Part shown: positions 37,718 to 49,881 of the stretch, piece after piece | Numbering within the stretch: position 1 is the first letter of the stretch | Layout of the letters: every line of letters begins with the position of its first letter | Origin: Burkholderiales bacterium | GTDB lineage: Bacteria > Pseudomonadota > Gammaproteobacteria > Burkholderiales > Burkholderiaceae_C | Assembly (NCBI GenBank): GCA_016219375.1 | Contig: JACRNC010000020.1 | Location: 62,001 to 126,000, forward strand | Length of the DNA: 64,000 nucleotides | Direction of reading: 5' to 3' | The notes under the pieces: model-generated | Seen by the model: the letters and a program-made list of their open reading frames with translations, nothing else | Told to the model about the DNA's origin: nothing | Databases searched by the model: none | Position numbers and translations under genes: made by a program

Positions 37718-39679
37718 GTGAAACCTGCCCCTCGCCTGCCGGATGACGAAGCCCGCGCCGAGTTGTTGCGCGCGCTGGACCTGCTCGACTCGCCGCCCGA
37801 GGAGGTTTTCGACCGCATCACGCGGCTGGTGGCCACCGTGCTCGACGTGCCGGTGGCGCTGCTGTCGCTGATCGACCGCGACCGGCAGTTCTTCAAGTCC
37901 GCACACGGCCTGCCCTTGCGCGAGACGCCGCGGGGCATCAGCTTCTGCGGGCACGCGCTGGCGCAGCAGGCGCCGCTGATCGTGCCCGATGCCACGCTCG
38001 ATGACCGCTTTGCCGGCAATCCGCTGGTGTGCGCCGCGCCATACGTACGGTTCTATGCCGGCGTGCCGGTGTATTCGGCCAACGGCGTGCCGCTGGGCAC
38101 CGTATGCGCCATCGACACCCGCCCTCGCGAGCTGTCGCCCGAGCACCTGCGTGCCTTGCAGGACCTGGCCGCCGTTGCGCAGCGCGAGATCATCCACCGT
38201 GAATCCATGCGGCTGTCCCGCGAGGTCAGTGAGCACAGTGCAGAGGCGGTGCGCGCCAGCGAACTGCGCCTGGCCGCCACCTTCGAGCAGGCGGCCGTAG
38301 GCATGGCGGTGTTCTCGCCGCGCGGGCGCTGGCTGTGCGTGAATCGGCGGCTGTGCGACCTGCTGCGCTACAGCGAGGCCCAGCTGCTGGCGCTGAAGCT
38401 GGAAGAGCTGGTGCACCAGGACGATCGCGCAGCCACCCGGCTGCAGGCGGTGGAGTTGCTGCACGGCCGTGGCGCCTGGTGCTCGCGCGAACTGCGGCTG
38501 CTGCGCTCGGACGGGCAGCCGATCTGGGTCAACGTCACCGCCAGCATGGTGGCCGCCATGCCCGGGCAGCCGCCCAACGTGCTGGCCGTGATCGAGGACA
38601 TCCAGGACCGCAAGCACATGGAGCGCGCACTCGCCGCGCTGACCGAGGACCTGGAGCGCCGCGTCGCCGAGCGCACCACCGAGTTGCAGGGCGCCAACCT
38701 GCTCCTGTCTGAAGCGCTGGTGCGCGAGCAGGCCTCGCAGCGCGATGCGCGCAGCCGTGAACTGGAGCTGCGCGCCGTGCTCGAGAACGCGCACGACGCC
38801 TACATCGCCATCGATCAGGACGGCACGATCTTCGACTGGAACCGGCAGGCCGAGCTCACCTTCGGCTGGAGCCGCGAGGAGGCGGTCGGCCTCAAGATCG
38901 ACGAGACCATCATCCCGCCGGCCTTCCGCGAGGCCCACCGCAAGGGCATGGCGCACTTCCTGGCCACCGGCGAAGGGCCTGCGCTCAACCGCCGTCTGGA
39001 GCTGTCGGCCACGCGTCGCGACGGCGACCTGCTGCCGGTGGAGCTGCGCATCACCGTGCTGCCCAGCCTGTCGGGGCGGCAGATGTTCTGCGCCTTCCTC
39101 CACGACATCAGCGAGCGCCAGGCCCTGCAGCAGCGGCTGGCCCGCCAGTCGCTGGAAGACGACCTCACCGGGCTGGCCAACCGCCGCGCGCTCTACGACC
39201 AGCTGGCCGCCGCGATGGCGCGCTGCCGCCGCTCGGGCAAGGCTCTGGGGGTGCTCTTCCTGGACCTCGACGGCTTCAAGGCGGTCAACGACCGCCTGGG
39301 GCATCAGGCCGGCGACGAGCTGCTGCGCCAGCCCGCCCGCCGGCTGCGCACGGTCGTACGCGAGACCGACACGGTGGGCCGCCTAGGCGGCGATGAGTTC
39401 GTCGTCATGCTCGAAGCCCTGCAGGAGCCGGCCGCCGACTGCAAGCGCGTGGCAGACAAGCTGATCGAATCGGTGAGCGAGCCCTTTGAGCTGGGCGAAG
39501 GGCGCATCGGACAGGTCGCCACGAGCATCGGTGCCAGCCTCTACCGGCCGCACGACGCCACCACGGCGGAGGCGCTCCTGATGCAGGCCGACGCAGCCAT
39601 GTACGAGGCCAAGCGCCAGGGCAAAGGGCGGCTGCACTTGATCGAAAGCAGCCCGTCCTGCGGCCAGCCGGCACGCTGA
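37718..39679 (+). CDS. GAF-PAS-PAS-GGDEF diguanylate cyclase
   Basis: Predicted soluble cyclic-di-GMP synthase. Seen in 653 aa: GAF domain at about 10-160 (LLDSPPEEVFDRITRLVA, GISFCGHALAQ); a PAS domain at about 190-310; a short coiled coil with RRVAERTTELQGANLLL; a second PAS/PAC at about 345-470 (VLENAHDAYIAIDQDGTIFD); and GGDEF at about 480-640. The active-site motif GGDEF at 557-561 is intact and preceded by a product-inhibition site RETD. There is no EAL domain and no membrane helix. The start is uncertain: GTG 37718 begins a typical MKPAPRLP N-terminus, while GTG 37625 is also possible. Signals sensed by GAF and PAS are unknown. Confidence 0.9.
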   Translation: MKPAPRLPDDEARAELLRALDLLDSPPEEVFDRITRLVATVLDVPVALLSLIDRDRQFFKSAHGLPLRETPRGISFCGHALAQQAPLIVPDATLDDRFAGNPLVCAAPYVRFYAGVPVYSANGVPLGTVCAIDTRPRELSPEHLRALQDLAAVAQREIIHRESMRLSREVSEHSAEAVRASELRLAATFEQAAVGMAVFSPRGRWLCVNRRLCDLLRYSEAQLLALKLEELVHQDDRAATRLQAVELLHGRGAWCSRELRLLRSDGQPIWVNVTASMVAAMPGQPPNVLAVIEDIQDRKHMERALAALTEDLERRVAERTTELQGANLLLSEALVREQASQRDARSRELELRAVLENAHDAYIAIDQDGTIFDWNRQAELTFGWSREEAVGLKIDETIIPPAFREAHRKGMAHFLATGEGPALNRRLELSATRRDGDLLPVELRITVLPSLSGRQMFCAFLHDISERQALQQRLARQSLEDDLTGLANRRALYDQLAAAMARCRRSGKALGVLFLDLDGFKAVNDRLGHQAGDELLRQPARRLRTVVRETDTVGRLGGDEFVVMLEALQEPAADCKRVADKLIESVSEPFELGEGRIGQVATSIGASLYRPHDATTAEALLMQADAAMYEAKRQGKGRLHLIESSPSCGQPAR

Positions 39680-39699
39680 GTGCAAAGCAGTGGTGCCGA

Positions 39700-39786
39700 T
39701 GGTGCCCAGGAGGGGACTCGAACCCCTATGGCCGCAAGGCCCGCGGATTTTAAGTCCGCTGCGTCTACCGGTTTCGCCACCCGGGC
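39700..39786 (-). tRNA. tRNA-Leu (UAA)
   Basis: 87 nt on the minus strand including encoded CCA. Acceptor 5' gcccggg pairs with cctgggc; long variable arm typical of tRNA-Leu; T-arm ggttcgagtcc; anticodon loop cttaaaa gives UAA. Confidence 0.96.
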
Positions 39787-39814
39787 GGCAGCCTGACCGC
39801 CATCATCCGGCCAG

Positions 39815-39840
39815 CAAAAAGCCCCGACGGGGCGGGGCTT
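39815..39840 (-). terminator. Intrinsic terminator after tRNA-Cys
   Basis: On the minus strand, a seven-base arm (aagcccc) and its partner ggggctt are followed by five T residues. It separates tRNA-Cys from tRNA-Leu. Confidence 0.8.
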
Positions 39841-39854
39841 GAACAAGAAGATGC

Positions 39855-39928
39855 TGGAGGCGCGGGGCGGAGTCGAACCGCCCTGGACGGATTTGCAATC
39901 CGCTGCATAACCGCTTTGCTACCGCGCC
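39855..39928 (-). tRNA. tRNA-Cys (GCA)
   Basis: 74 nt on the minus strand including encoded CCA. Acceptor ggcgcgg/ccgcgcc, D-arm with agcggtta, anticodon loop ttgcaaa (GCA), T-arm ggttcgactcc. Confidence 0.96.
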
Positions 39929-39971
39929 GCAGATCTCGCCGTCTTCACCCGGCAAGGCGCCGGATTCTGAC

Positions 39972-40008
39972 AAAAAAGGGAAGCCTAGCGTCTGCGTGGG
40001 CTTCCCTT
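39972..40008 (-). terminator. Intrinsic terminator after tRNA-Gly
   Basis: Ten-bp perfect stem (39976-39985 with 39999-40008), followed on the minus strand by a T-run (39972-39977). It separates tRNA-Gly from tRNA-Cys. Confidence 0.85.
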
Positions 40009-40016
40009 CAGAAATG

Positions 40017-40092
<76 letters not shown>

Positions 40093-40203
40093 GTTGCTTG
40101 TAACCCTGCTTACCGCTTGCGCTGCCTGCTGGGCTAACTGCTTCGCCGACCGTTGCTTTTGAGCTGCTTTGGTGTCGCAACCCTTCGATCAGCGAAGACT
40201 TAG

Positions 40204-40233
40204 ATTCTAGAGCAGACCACGCTCACATTGCAA
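40204..40233 (-). promoter_or_regulatory. Sigma-70-type promoter for the tRNA-Gly unit
   Basis: On the minus strand, TTGCAA (40228-40233) and TAGAAT (40204-40209) are separated by 18 bases. It lies about 110 bp upstream of tRNA-Gly, in an A/T-richer patch between lon and the tRNAs. Confidence 0.6.
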
Positions 40234-40245
40234 GCATTTTTTGAG

Positions 40246-40292
40246 AAAGCCGGAGCTGGCCGGACTTCATGACCCGGCCAGCTGCGCCGGCT

Positions 40293-40293
<1 letters not shown>
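40246..40293 (-). terminator. Terminator hairpin at the end of lon
   Basis: Long hairpin on the minus strand starting at the lon stop codon: inner arms 40254-40263 and 40274-40283 (10 bp), outer arms aaagccgg and ccggctt. The following tract is only weakly T-rich. Confidence 0.7.
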
Positions 40294-42725
<2,432 letters not shown>

Positions 42726-42749
42726 GGCGGGTCTCACTTTCTCAGGCGC

Positions 42750-42777
42750 AGTTGGGGCCCGAGGACATGATTACAAG
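42750..42777 (-). promoter_or_regulatory. Possible sigma-32 (RpoH) promoter of lon
   Basis: On the minus strand, CTTGTA (42772-42777), a 14-base spacer, and CCCCAACT (42750-42757) resemble the heat-shock consensus CTTGAA-N13-15-CCCCAT. Position fits a short untranslated leader before the lon ATG at 42725. One or two mismatches per box. Confidence 0.5.
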
Positions 42778-42848
42778 GCCGGTCGGCCGGGCTTGATCCC
42801 GACAGGGACACGCCGGCCACGGGGAGAAGGGAACGGTTCCGGTGCCGT

Positions 42849-44126
42849 TCAAGCGCTGGCCTTGGCCTGTTCCCGATAGACCAGGAGGGGCTTGGTCTGC
42901 TCGTTGATGGTCGATTCGTCCACGACCACCTTCTCCACTCCTTCCAGGGTGGGCAGCTCGAACATGGTGTCCATCAGCGCCTGCTCCAGGATGGAGCGCA
43001 GGCCGCGGGCACCGGTCTTGCGCTCCAGCGCCTTGCGCGCAATGGCCGCCAGCGCGGCCGGGCGGATCTCCAGCTCGACGCCGTCCATGGACAGCAGACG
43101 CTGGTACTGCTTGAGCAATGCGTTCTTAGGCTCGGTGAGGATCTGCACCAAGGCGTCCTCGGTCAGCTCGCCCAGCGTGGCCACGACCGGCAGGCGGCCG
43201 ACCAGCTCGGGAATGAGACCGAACTTGATTAGGTCCTCGGGCTCCACTTCACGGAAGACGTCGGAGAGCTTGCGCTCAGCTTTGCTCTGCACGGCCGCCG
43301 CAAACCCGATGCCCGATTTCTCGGAGCGGTTCTGGATGACCTTCTCCAGGCCGTCGAAGGCGCCGCCACAGATAAACAGGATGTTCGTCGTGTCGATCTG
43401 CAGGAAATCCTGATTGGGATGCTTGCGGCCGCCCTGGGGCGGCACGCTGGCCATGGTGCCTTCGATCAGCTTGAGCAGCGCTTGCTGCACGCCCTCGCCC
43501 GAGACGTCGCGGGTGATGGACGGGTTGTCCGACTTGCGGGAGATCTTGTCGATTTCGTCGATGTAGACGATGCCCCGCTGGGCCTTGTCGACCTCGTAGT
43601 TGCAGTTCTGCAGCAGTTTCTGAATGATGTTCTCGACGTCTTCGCCGACGTAGCCCGCCTCGGTCAACGTGGTGGCATCCGCGATCACGAAGGGGACATT
43701 GAGCAGGCGAGCCAGCGTCTGCGCCAGCAGCGTCTTGCCAGAGCCGGTAGGGCCGATGAGCAGGATGTTGCTCTTGGCGAGCTCCACGTCCTCCTTCTTG
43801 CCGCCGGCCGCACCCATATGGCGCAGGCGCTTGTAGTGGTTGTAGACCGCCACCGACAGCGTGCGCTTGGCGGCGTCCTGACCGATGACGTATTGATCGA
43901 GGATGGCCTTGATCTCGGTGGGGACAGGCAGGTCGCTCTTGGGCGCCTTGGCCTCGGTCGATTCAGCCGTGACCTCGTCACGGATGATGTCGTTGCACAG
44001 CTCGATGCATTCGTCGCAGATGAAGACCGAGGGGCCCGCGATCAGCTTCTTGACCTCGTGCTGGCTCTTCCCGCAGAACGAGCAGTACAGGATTTTTTCG
44101 CTGGAGGAGCCTTTTTTCTCGGGCAT
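42849..44126 (-). CDS. clpX: ClpXP unfoldase subunit ClpX
   Basis: AAA+ unfoldase that feeds tagged substrates to ClpP. Seen in 425 aa: an N-terminal zinc-binding domain with four Cys (CSFCGKS and CDECIELC); Walker [13 protein letters not shown]; Walker [12 protein letters not shown]; the pore and sensor regions; and the ClpP-docking loop region around IGFAA. ATG 44126 gives the standard [18 protein letters not shown] start. It is located between clpP and lon, as in most Proteobacteria. Confidence 0.97.
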   Translation of the reverse strand: MPEKKGSSSEKILYCSFCGKSQHEVKKLIAGPSVFICDECIELCNDIIRDEVTAESTEAKAPKSDLPVPTEIKAILDQYVIGQDAAKRTLSVAVYNHYKRLRHMGAAGGKKEDVELAKSNILLIGPTGSGKTLLAQTLARLLNVPFVIADATTLTEAGYVGEDVENIIQKLLQNCNYEVDKAQRGIVYIDEIDKISRKSDNPSITRDVSGEGVQQALLKLIEGTMASVPPQGGRKHPNQDFLQIDTTNILFICGGAFDGLEKVIQNRSEKSGIGFAAAVQSKAERKLSDVFREVEPEDLIKFGLIPELVGRLPVVATLGELTEDALVQILTEPKNALLKQYQRLLSMDGVELEIRPAALAAIARKALERKTGARGLRSILEQALMDTMFELPTLEGVEKVVVDESTINEQTKPLLVYREQAKASA

Positions 44127-44262
44127 GGAAGCGACCTGCTGGACTCTTGAAGAAGGTTGAAAGAAATGATAAGTCAAAGCCCCGAGCGGCCGCCGAAGGG
44201 AGAAGCCCTCCCGCGCGGTGCCTGTTCGGCCTATCCGCCGGGCGACGCCCCCGCCAATCGCC

Positions 44263-44871
44263 CTACTGGCGGTTGACCAGCACCTTGTCGATCAGGCCGT
44301 AGGCGGTGGCGTCCTCGGCGGACATGAAGTAGTCGCGCTCGGTGTCGTTCTGGATCTTTTCCAGCGGCTGGCCGGTACGGTCAGCCAGAATCTTGTTGAG
44401 GTTCTCGCGCAGCTTGAGGATCTCGCGGGCCTGGATCTCGATGTCGGTGGCCTGACCCTGCGCGCCGCCCAGCGGCTGGTGGATCATGATCCGCGAGTTG
44501 GGCAGGGCAAACCGCTTGCCTTTTGCACCAGCCGCGAGCAGGAAGGCGCCCATGCTGGCGGCCAGGCCCATGCACAGCGTGGAGACGTCCGGCTTGATGA
44601 ACTGCATGGTGTCGAAGATCGACATGCCGGCGCTGACGCTGCCGCCCGGGGAGTTGATGTAGAGCGAGATGTCCTTGTCAGGGTTCTCGCTTTCCAGGAA
44701 CAGCATCTGCGCGACGACCAGGTTGGCCGTCTGGTCGTTGACCGGGCCGACGAGGAAGATGACGCGCTCGCGCAGCAGCCGGCTGTAGATGTCGTAGGCG
44801 CGCTCGCCGCGGCCCGACTGTTCGATGACGATGGGCACCATGCCCAGGTTCTGGGTATCCAGCGCGCTCAT
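44263..44871 (-). CDS. clpP: ATP-dependent Clp protease proteolytic subunit ClpP
   Basis: Serine peptidase barrel that partners ClpX (and ClpA). Seen in 202 aa: [20 protein letters not shown] near the N-terminus, catalytic Ser in [14 protein letters not shown], catalytic His in [10 protein letters not shown] and Asp in the QATDIEI region or just after. The residue before AAS is Leu rather than the common Gln, a minor change. Size is typical. It follows tig and precedes clpX. Confidence 0.97.
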   Translation of the reverse strand: MSALDTQNLGMVPIVIEQSGRGERAYDIYSRLLRERVIFLVGPVNDQTANLVVAQMLFLESENPDKDISLYINSPGGSVSAGMSIFDTMQFIKPDVSTLCMGLAASMGAFLLAAGAKGKRFALPNSRIMIHQPLGGAQGQATDIEIQAREILKLRENLNKILADRTGQPLEKIQNDTERDYFMSAEDATAYGLIDKVLVNRQ

Positions 44872-44987
44872 GCTCGTGCTTGCTCCGGTGTCAGAGGGTC
44901 GGTGTGATGCGGGCCATTATGGCGCCCTGGGAAGAGCGTCGTCGCAGGCGGCCGCCTGCTGCGGCAGATGGGGCCGCCAGGACAAAT

Positions 44988-45020
44988 AAAAAGGCGCCGC
45001 CGGCGAGCCGCCGCGGCGCC
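44988..45020 (-). terminator. Intrinsic terminator after tig
   Basis: Eight-bp perfect stem (44993-45000 with 45013-45020) followed on the minus strand by five T residues then ATTT. It is placed 21 bases after the tig stop, so clpP needs its own promoter or read-through. Confidence 0.88.
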
Positions 45021-45040
45021 CTGGTGCCCGAAGCCGAGTG

Positions 45041-46357
45041 TCAGCCCTGCTGGCCCATCAGCTCGTCGAACGCCAGCGACTTGTCGCTGACCTTGGCCTT
45101 GCCGAGCACGAAGTCGGCGACGTTGCCTTCGATGACCACGGCCTCCACCTCGGCCATGCGCTGGCGGTCGCTCATGTACCAGCTCACCACCTGGGCCGGC
45201 TGCTCGTAGCTCTGGGCCATCTCCTCGATGTGGGCGCGCAGCTGGTCGGGCTGGGCCTGCAGGTTGTTGGCGCGCACCAGCTCGGCCACGATCAGGCCCA
45301 GGCGGACGCGGCGCTCGGCCTGCGGCTGGAAGATCTCGGCCGGGATCTGCGCCTTGTCGGCATCCTTGACGCCGCGCTGCTTCAGATCGGCGCGGGCGGC
45401 CTCGATCAGGCGGCCGAGCTCGCTTTCGACCAGGGCCTTGGGCACGTCGAGTTCGGCGGCCTTGACCAGGGCGTCCATCACCGCGCCCTTGTTGCGCGCG
45501 GCGACGCGGAACTTGACCTCGCGCTCCAGGTTCTTCTTGATGTCGGCGCGCAGCGCATCCACCGTGCCGGCCTCGATGCCCAGGCCCTTGATGAAGGCCT
45601 CATCTACCTCGGGCAGCACCTGGGACTCGACCTTCTTGAGCGTGACCAGGAAATCGGCTTCCTTGCCGGCCACGTCCTTGCCGTGGTAGTCGTCCGGGAA
45701 CTTCAGCGGAAAGGTCTTGGACTCTCCGGCCTTCATGCCGCGCACGGCCTTCTCGAAGGCCTCCAGCATGCGGCCCTCGCCCAGCAGGAACTGGAAGCCC
45801 TCGGCCTTGCCGCCCTCGAAGGGCACGCCGTCGATCTTGCCCTCGAAGTCGATGGTGACGCGGTCGCCATCGGCCGCGGCCTCTGCGGCCGGGCGCTGGT
45901 TGAAGGTGCGACGTTGCTTGCGCAGGATGTCGAGCGTCTTGTCGATGGCCTCGTCGGACACGTCGGCCGAGACGCGCTCGATCTCGACGGCAGACAGGTC
46001 GCCGATCTTGACCTCGGGATAGACCTCGAAGACGGCGTTGAAGGCGATCTGGCCGTCCTGGGCCTCGCCTTCCTTCTGCTCGATGCGCGGCGAGCCGGCC
46101 ACGCGCAGCTTGGCCTCGTTGGCGGCCTGGGAGAAGGCCTCGCCGAGCTTGTCGTTCATGACCTCGTACTGCACGGACATGCCGTAGCGCTGGGCGACCA
46201 CGCTCATCGGCACCTTGCCGGGGCGGAAGCCATCGGCCTTCACCGTCTTGGCCAGGCGCTGCAGCCGGGTGGCGACCTCTTTTTGCACCGCCTCGGCCGA
46301 CAGGGTCAGCGTGATGCGGCGTTCGAGCTTGTCGAGGGTTTCAACAGTGACAGCCAT
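45041..46357 (-). CDS. tig: Trigger factor
   Basis: Ribosome-associated chaperone and peptidyl-prolyl isomerase. Seen in 438 aa: N-terminal ribosome-binding domain with the [16 protein letters not shown] signature (contacting ribosomal protein L23); a central FKBP-like PPIase domain with [17 protein letters not shown] and FPDDY; and a helical C-terminal chaperone domain. Length is typical (about 430-450). It begins only 26 bases after tRNA-Leu on the same strand, suggesting a shared transcript. Confidence 0.97.
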   Translation of the reverse strand: MAVTVETLDKLERRITLTLSAEAVQKEVATRLQRLAKTVKADGFRPGKVPMSVVAQRYGMSVQYEVMNDKLGEAFSQAANEAKLRVAGSPRIEQKEGEAQDGQIAFNAVFEVYPEVKIGDLSAVEIERVSADVSDEAIDKTLDILRKQRRTFNQRPAAEAAADGDRVTIDFEGKIDGVPFEGGKAEGFQFLLGEGRMLEAFEKAVRGMKAGESKTFPLKFPDDYHGKDVAGKEADFLVTLKKVESQVLPEVDEAFIKGLGIEAGTVDALRADIKKNLEREVKFRVAARNKGAVMDALVKAAELDVPKALVESELGRLIEAARADLKQRGVKDADKAQIPAEIFQPQAERRVRLGLIVAELVRANNLQAQPDQLRAHIEEMAQSYEQPAQVVSWYMSDRQRMAEVEAVVIEGNVADFVLGKAKVSDKSLAFDELMGQQG

Positions 46358-46383
46358 GATGATCGGACTCTTTCGTTGGGACT

Positions 46384-46470
46384 TGGTGCGCGGGGGGGGA
46401 CTCGAACCCCCACACCATCGCTGGCGTCAGGACCTAAACCTGGTGCGTCTACCAATTTCGCCACCCGCGC
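46384..46470 (-). tRNA. tRNA-Leu (UAG)
   Basis: 87 nt on the minus strand including encoded CCA. Acceptor gcgcggg/cccgcgc; D-arm with aaattggtagacgc; anticodon loop tttaggt (UAG); long variable arm; T-arm gggttcgagtccc. The outer anticodon-stem pair looks like a C-A mismatch. It closely resembles other leuW-type tRNAs upstream of tig. Confidence 0.95.
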
Positions 46471-46484
46471 AGTGAGGAATCGAA

Positions 46485-46548
46485 GGGCTGCCCGTGCGTC
46501 ATGCGCACGCGGCAGCCCCTGGGGCGATTGGGCAAACCGGCAATTCTA
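46485..46548 (-). promoter_or_regulatory. Promoter box and leader hairpin of the tRNA-Leu/tig unit
   Basis: TAGAAT on the minus strand (46543-46548) is a good -10 box; no good -35 goes with it. Downstream, before the tRNA, is a strong hairpin with 8-bp perfect outer arms (46485-46492 and 46511-46518) and further pairing inside. There is no T-run after it, so it looks like a processing or stability element rather than a terminator. Confidence 0.5.
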
Positions 46549-46728
46549 GCCAGCTTGCATGGCGGCTCAGAAGGCGTGGCCGGGCCCGGCGTGCCCGAGC
46601 GGGCCGTCCGAAGCCGCCTGGTCAAGGCGCAAAGCACAGCCATAGCGTGCGCTATGGCGAGCATTTGCAACACCGAGCAGGCGGTTTGGGGCGGTCAGAG
46701 CGGGCATGGCGGGTTCCTCCACACCTTC

Positions 46729-49700
46729 TCACCGCCTGACGCGGAACCAGGCGGCATACATGGCTGGCAGGGCCAGCAGCGTGAGCGCGGTGGCGACGAT
46801 CAGGCCGCCCATGATGGCCACCGCCATCGGCCCCCAGAAGACGCTGCGCGACAGCGGAATCATGGCCAGCACGGCAGCAGCAGCGGTCAGCACGATGGGC
46901 CGGAATCGGCGCACCGCAGACTCGACGATGGCATCCCAGGTCGGCACGCCGCGGGCACGGTCGTGCTCGATCTGGTCGATCAGGATGACCGAGTTGCGGA
47001 TGATCATGCCCATCAGCGCGATGACGCCCAGCATGGCGACGAAGCCGAAGGGCCGGTCGAGCAGCAGCAGCGCCGCGGCCACGCCGGCGATGCCCATCGG
47101 GCCGGTCAGGAACACCAGCGTGGCGCGCGAGAAGCTCTGCAGCTGCAGCATCAGCAGCGTGAAGGTGATGAAGAGCATCAGCGGCACGTTGGCGAAGATG
47201 GAGCCCTGGCCCTTGCTGCTCTCCTCGGCCGTGCCGGCCATCTGGATCTGGTAGCCGGGCGGCATGCGCGACTGCAGCTCCTGGAGCCTGGGCCACAGGG
47301 CCTGGCTGACGGTCGGCCCCTGCACGCCTTCGACCACGTCGCCCTGCACGGTAACGGCGTAGCGGCGGCCCTCGCGCCAGAGGACGCCGGGCTCCCAATC
47401 CAACTTGATGCGCGCGATCTGCGACAAGGGCACGGCGCGGCCGCTGGCCGTGGGCACGACGGTGTTCTGCAGGTCGGTGAGCGCATCGCGCTCGCCCAGC
47501 GGGCTGCGCACGCGGATCTCGATCAGGCGATCCTCTTCCCGGTACTGGCCGATGGCGTTGCCCGAGACGACACCGCGCGTGGCCTGGGCGATGCCCTGGC
47601 TGGTGACGCCCAGCGCCCGGGCCTTGTCCTGGTCGATCTCCAGGCGCAGCACCTTGACCGGCTCGTTCCAGTTGTCGTTGATGCCGCGCAGGTCGGGGTG
47701 CTGGCGCAGGATGGCCAGGGCCTCGTCGGCCCAGCGGCGCACGCCGTCCACGTCGGGGCCGACGATGCGGAACTGAACCGGATAGGGCACGGGCGGCCCG
47801 TTGGGCAGCGCCTTGACGCGCGTGCGCACCTCGGGGAACTCGTCGGCCAGGATGGTGAGCATGCGCCGCCGCACGCTGTCGCGCAGCTGCGGCTCCTTGG
47901 CCACGACGATCAGCTGCGCCACGTTGGTCTGCGGGAAGATCTGATCCAGCGGCAGGTAGAACCGCGGCACGCCGGCACCGACCCAGGTGGCCACGCTGCC
48001 GACCTCGGCATCAGCCAACAGGCGGGCTTCAAAGCGGCGGGCCACGTCCTCTGTCGCCTGGAAGCTCGATCCTTCAGGCAGCCACAGGTCCACCAGCATC
48101 TCGGGCCGGCTGGAGTCCGGGAAGAACTGCTGCTGCACCTTGCCCATGCCGACGATGCCTAGCGCGAACACGCCGAGCGTGACGGCAATGGTGATCCAGC
48201 GGTGGCGCACGCAGGCGTCCACCAGCCGGCGGAAGCGGCTGTAGAACGGCGTGTCGAAGAGCTCGTGGACCTCGCCCTCCTGACGCGGCTTGGTGTGCAG
48301 CAGGGCCGCGCCGATGTAGGGCACGAAGTACACCGAGACGATCCACGAGATCACCAGCGCGGCGGTGGTCACCGCAAAGATCGCGAAGGTGTACTCGCCC
48401 ACCGCCGACTTGGCCATGCCGATGGGCAGGAAGCCGGTGGCCGTGATCAGCGTGCCGGTGAGCATGGGCATGGCGGTGATCTCGTAGGCGAAGGTGGCCG
48501 CACGCAGGCGGTCGTAGCCCTCCTCCATCTTGCGCACCATCATCTCCACGGCAATGATGGCGTCGTCCACCAGCAGGCCCAGGGCGATGATCAGCGCACC
48601 CAGCGAGATCTTGTGCAGGCCCACGCCCCAATAGAGCATCACCGCGAAGGTGATGGCCAGCACCAGCGGGATGGTGATGCCCACCACCAGCCCCGGCCAG
48701 ATGTCGATGCGAAAGCCGCGGCCGCCGGCGCCGCGATGCAGGCCCAGGCTGAGGAAGCTCACGCCCAGCACGACGACGATGGCCTCGATCAGCACCTTGA
48801 CGAACTCGCCCACCGACTGCGTCACGGCATGCGGCTGGTCCTGCACCTGGCGCAGCTCGATGCCCACCGGCAGCTCGGCGCGCACGGCGGCGGCCGTCTC
48901 GCGCAGGCGCTCGCCCAGGCGCACGATGTCACCGCCCTTGGTCATGGAGATGCCCAGGGCCACCACGTCCTGGCCCTGGAAGCGCACCTTGGTCACCGGC
49001 GGGTCGACGTACTCGCGCTTGATGGTGGCGATGTCGCCCAGGCGCAGCGTGCCGGCACGGCCGGTGACGGGGTTGACCGCGCGCACCGGCATGGCGGCGA
49101 TCTGCTCGACCGTGGTGAAGGCGCCCTGCACGCGGATCTGCACGTCGGTGTCGGTGACGCTCAGCACGCCCGCACCCTCGACGGCGTTCTGCGCATTGAG
49201 CTGGCCGATGACCTGGTTGAAATCCAGGCCCAGCTCGGCCAGGCGACGCTGCGGCGCCTCGATGACGATCTTCTCTTCCTGCACGCCGAAGAACTCGACC
49301 TTGGCCACGTCGTGCACGGCCAGGAAGCGCGCGCGCACCTGCTCGGCGAAGCGGCGCAGCTCCTCGGGCGTGAAGCCGTCGGCCGACAGCGCGTAGATGG
49401 AGCCGTAGACGTCGCCGAACTCGTCGTTGAAGAACGGCCCGTAGAGCCCGGACGGCAGCGTCGAGCGCATGTCGCCGATCTTCTTGCGCACCTGGTACCA
49501 GACCTGCTGCACCTCGCCGGGCGGCGCGGAGTCGCGCAGCTCCAGGATGGTCAGCGACTCGCCGGGCTTGGTGTAGGTGCGGATCTTGTCGGCATAGGGC
49601 ACCTCCTGCAGCGTGCGCTCGATCTTGGAAGCCACCTGCTCGGCCATCTGCTGCGCATCGGCACCGGGCCAGTAGGTGCGCACCACCATCGCGCGGAAGA

Positions 49701-49881
49701 CGAAGGGCGGGTCCTCGTCCTGGCCGAGCTGGAAGTAGGCCGCAAAGCCCAGCAGCATCAGCACGACCATCAGGTAGCGCGTCAGCGCCGGATGCTCCAG
49801 CGCCCAGCGCGAGATGTTGAAGCGCGTGGGCCGGCCGCCGGAATCGGGCTGGCCGGCATCGAGCGGGGCGCCGGCGCTCAC
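46729..49881 (-). CDS. RND efflux permease (AcrB/HAE1 superfamily)
   Basis: Inner-membrane proton-driven pump of a tripartite efflux system. Seen in 1050 aa (family about 1030-1060): 12-TM RND layout with an N-terminal helix ALTRYLMVVLMLLGFAAY, a large periplasmic loop, the TM4 proton-relay motif GLLVDDAIIAVE with its two Asp residues, and a second periplasmic loop. GTG 49881 is the start: it overlaps the last bases of the adaptor gene and begins just before the first helix. The pair lacks an outer-membrane factor gene here, so it may use a shared TolC-like protein. Drug versus other substrates cannot be told apart. Confidence 0.93.
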   Translation of the reverse strand: MSAGAPLDAGQPDSGGRPTRFNISRWALEHPALTRYLMVVLMLLGFAAYFQLGQDEDPPFVFRAMVVRTYWPGADAQQMAEQVASKIERTLQEVPYADKIRTYTKPGESLTILELRDSAPPGEVQQVWYQVRKKIGDMRSTLPSGLYGPFFNDEFGDVYGSIYALSADGFTPEELRRFAEQVRARFLAVHDVAKVEFFGVQEEKIVIEAPQRRLAELGLDFNQVIGQLNAQNAVEGAGVLSVTDTDVQIRVQGAFTTVEQIAAMPVRAVNPVTGRAGTLRLGDIATIKREYVDPPVTKVRFQGQDVVALGISMTKGGDIVRLGERLRETAAAVRAELPVGIELRQVQDQPHAVTQSVGEFVKVLIEAIVVVLGVSFLSLGLHRGAGGRGFRIDIWPGLVVGITIPLVLAITFAVMLYWGVGLHKISLGALIIALGLLVDDAIIAVEMMVRKMEEGYDRLRAATFAYEITAMPMLTGTLITATGFLPIGMAKSAVGEYTFAIFAVTTAALVISWIVSVYFVPYIGAALLHTKPRQEGEVHELFDTPFYSRFRRLVDACVRHRWITIAVTLGVFALGIVGMGKVQQQFFPDSSRPEMLVDLWLPEGSSFQATEDVARRFEARLLADAEVGSVATWVGAGVPRFYLPLDQIFPQTNVAQLIVVAKEPQLRDSVRRRMLTILADEFPEVRTRVKALPNGPPVPYPVQFRIVGPDVDGVRRWADEALAILRQHPDLRGINDNWNEPVKVLRLEIDQDKARALGVTSQGIAQATRGVVSGNAIGQYREEDRLIEIRVRSPLGERDALTDLQNTVVPTASGRAVPLSQIARIKLDWEPGVLWREGRRYAVTVQGDVVEGVQGPTVSQALWPRLQELQSRMPPGYQIQMAGTAEESSKGQGSIFANVPLMLFITFTLLMLQLQSFSRATLVFLTGPMGIAGVAAALLLLDRPFGFVAMLGVIALMGMIIRNSVILIDQIEHDRARGVPTWDAIVESAVRRFRPIVLTAAAAVLAMIPLSRSVFWGPMAVAIMGGLIVATALTLLALPAMYAAWFRVRR

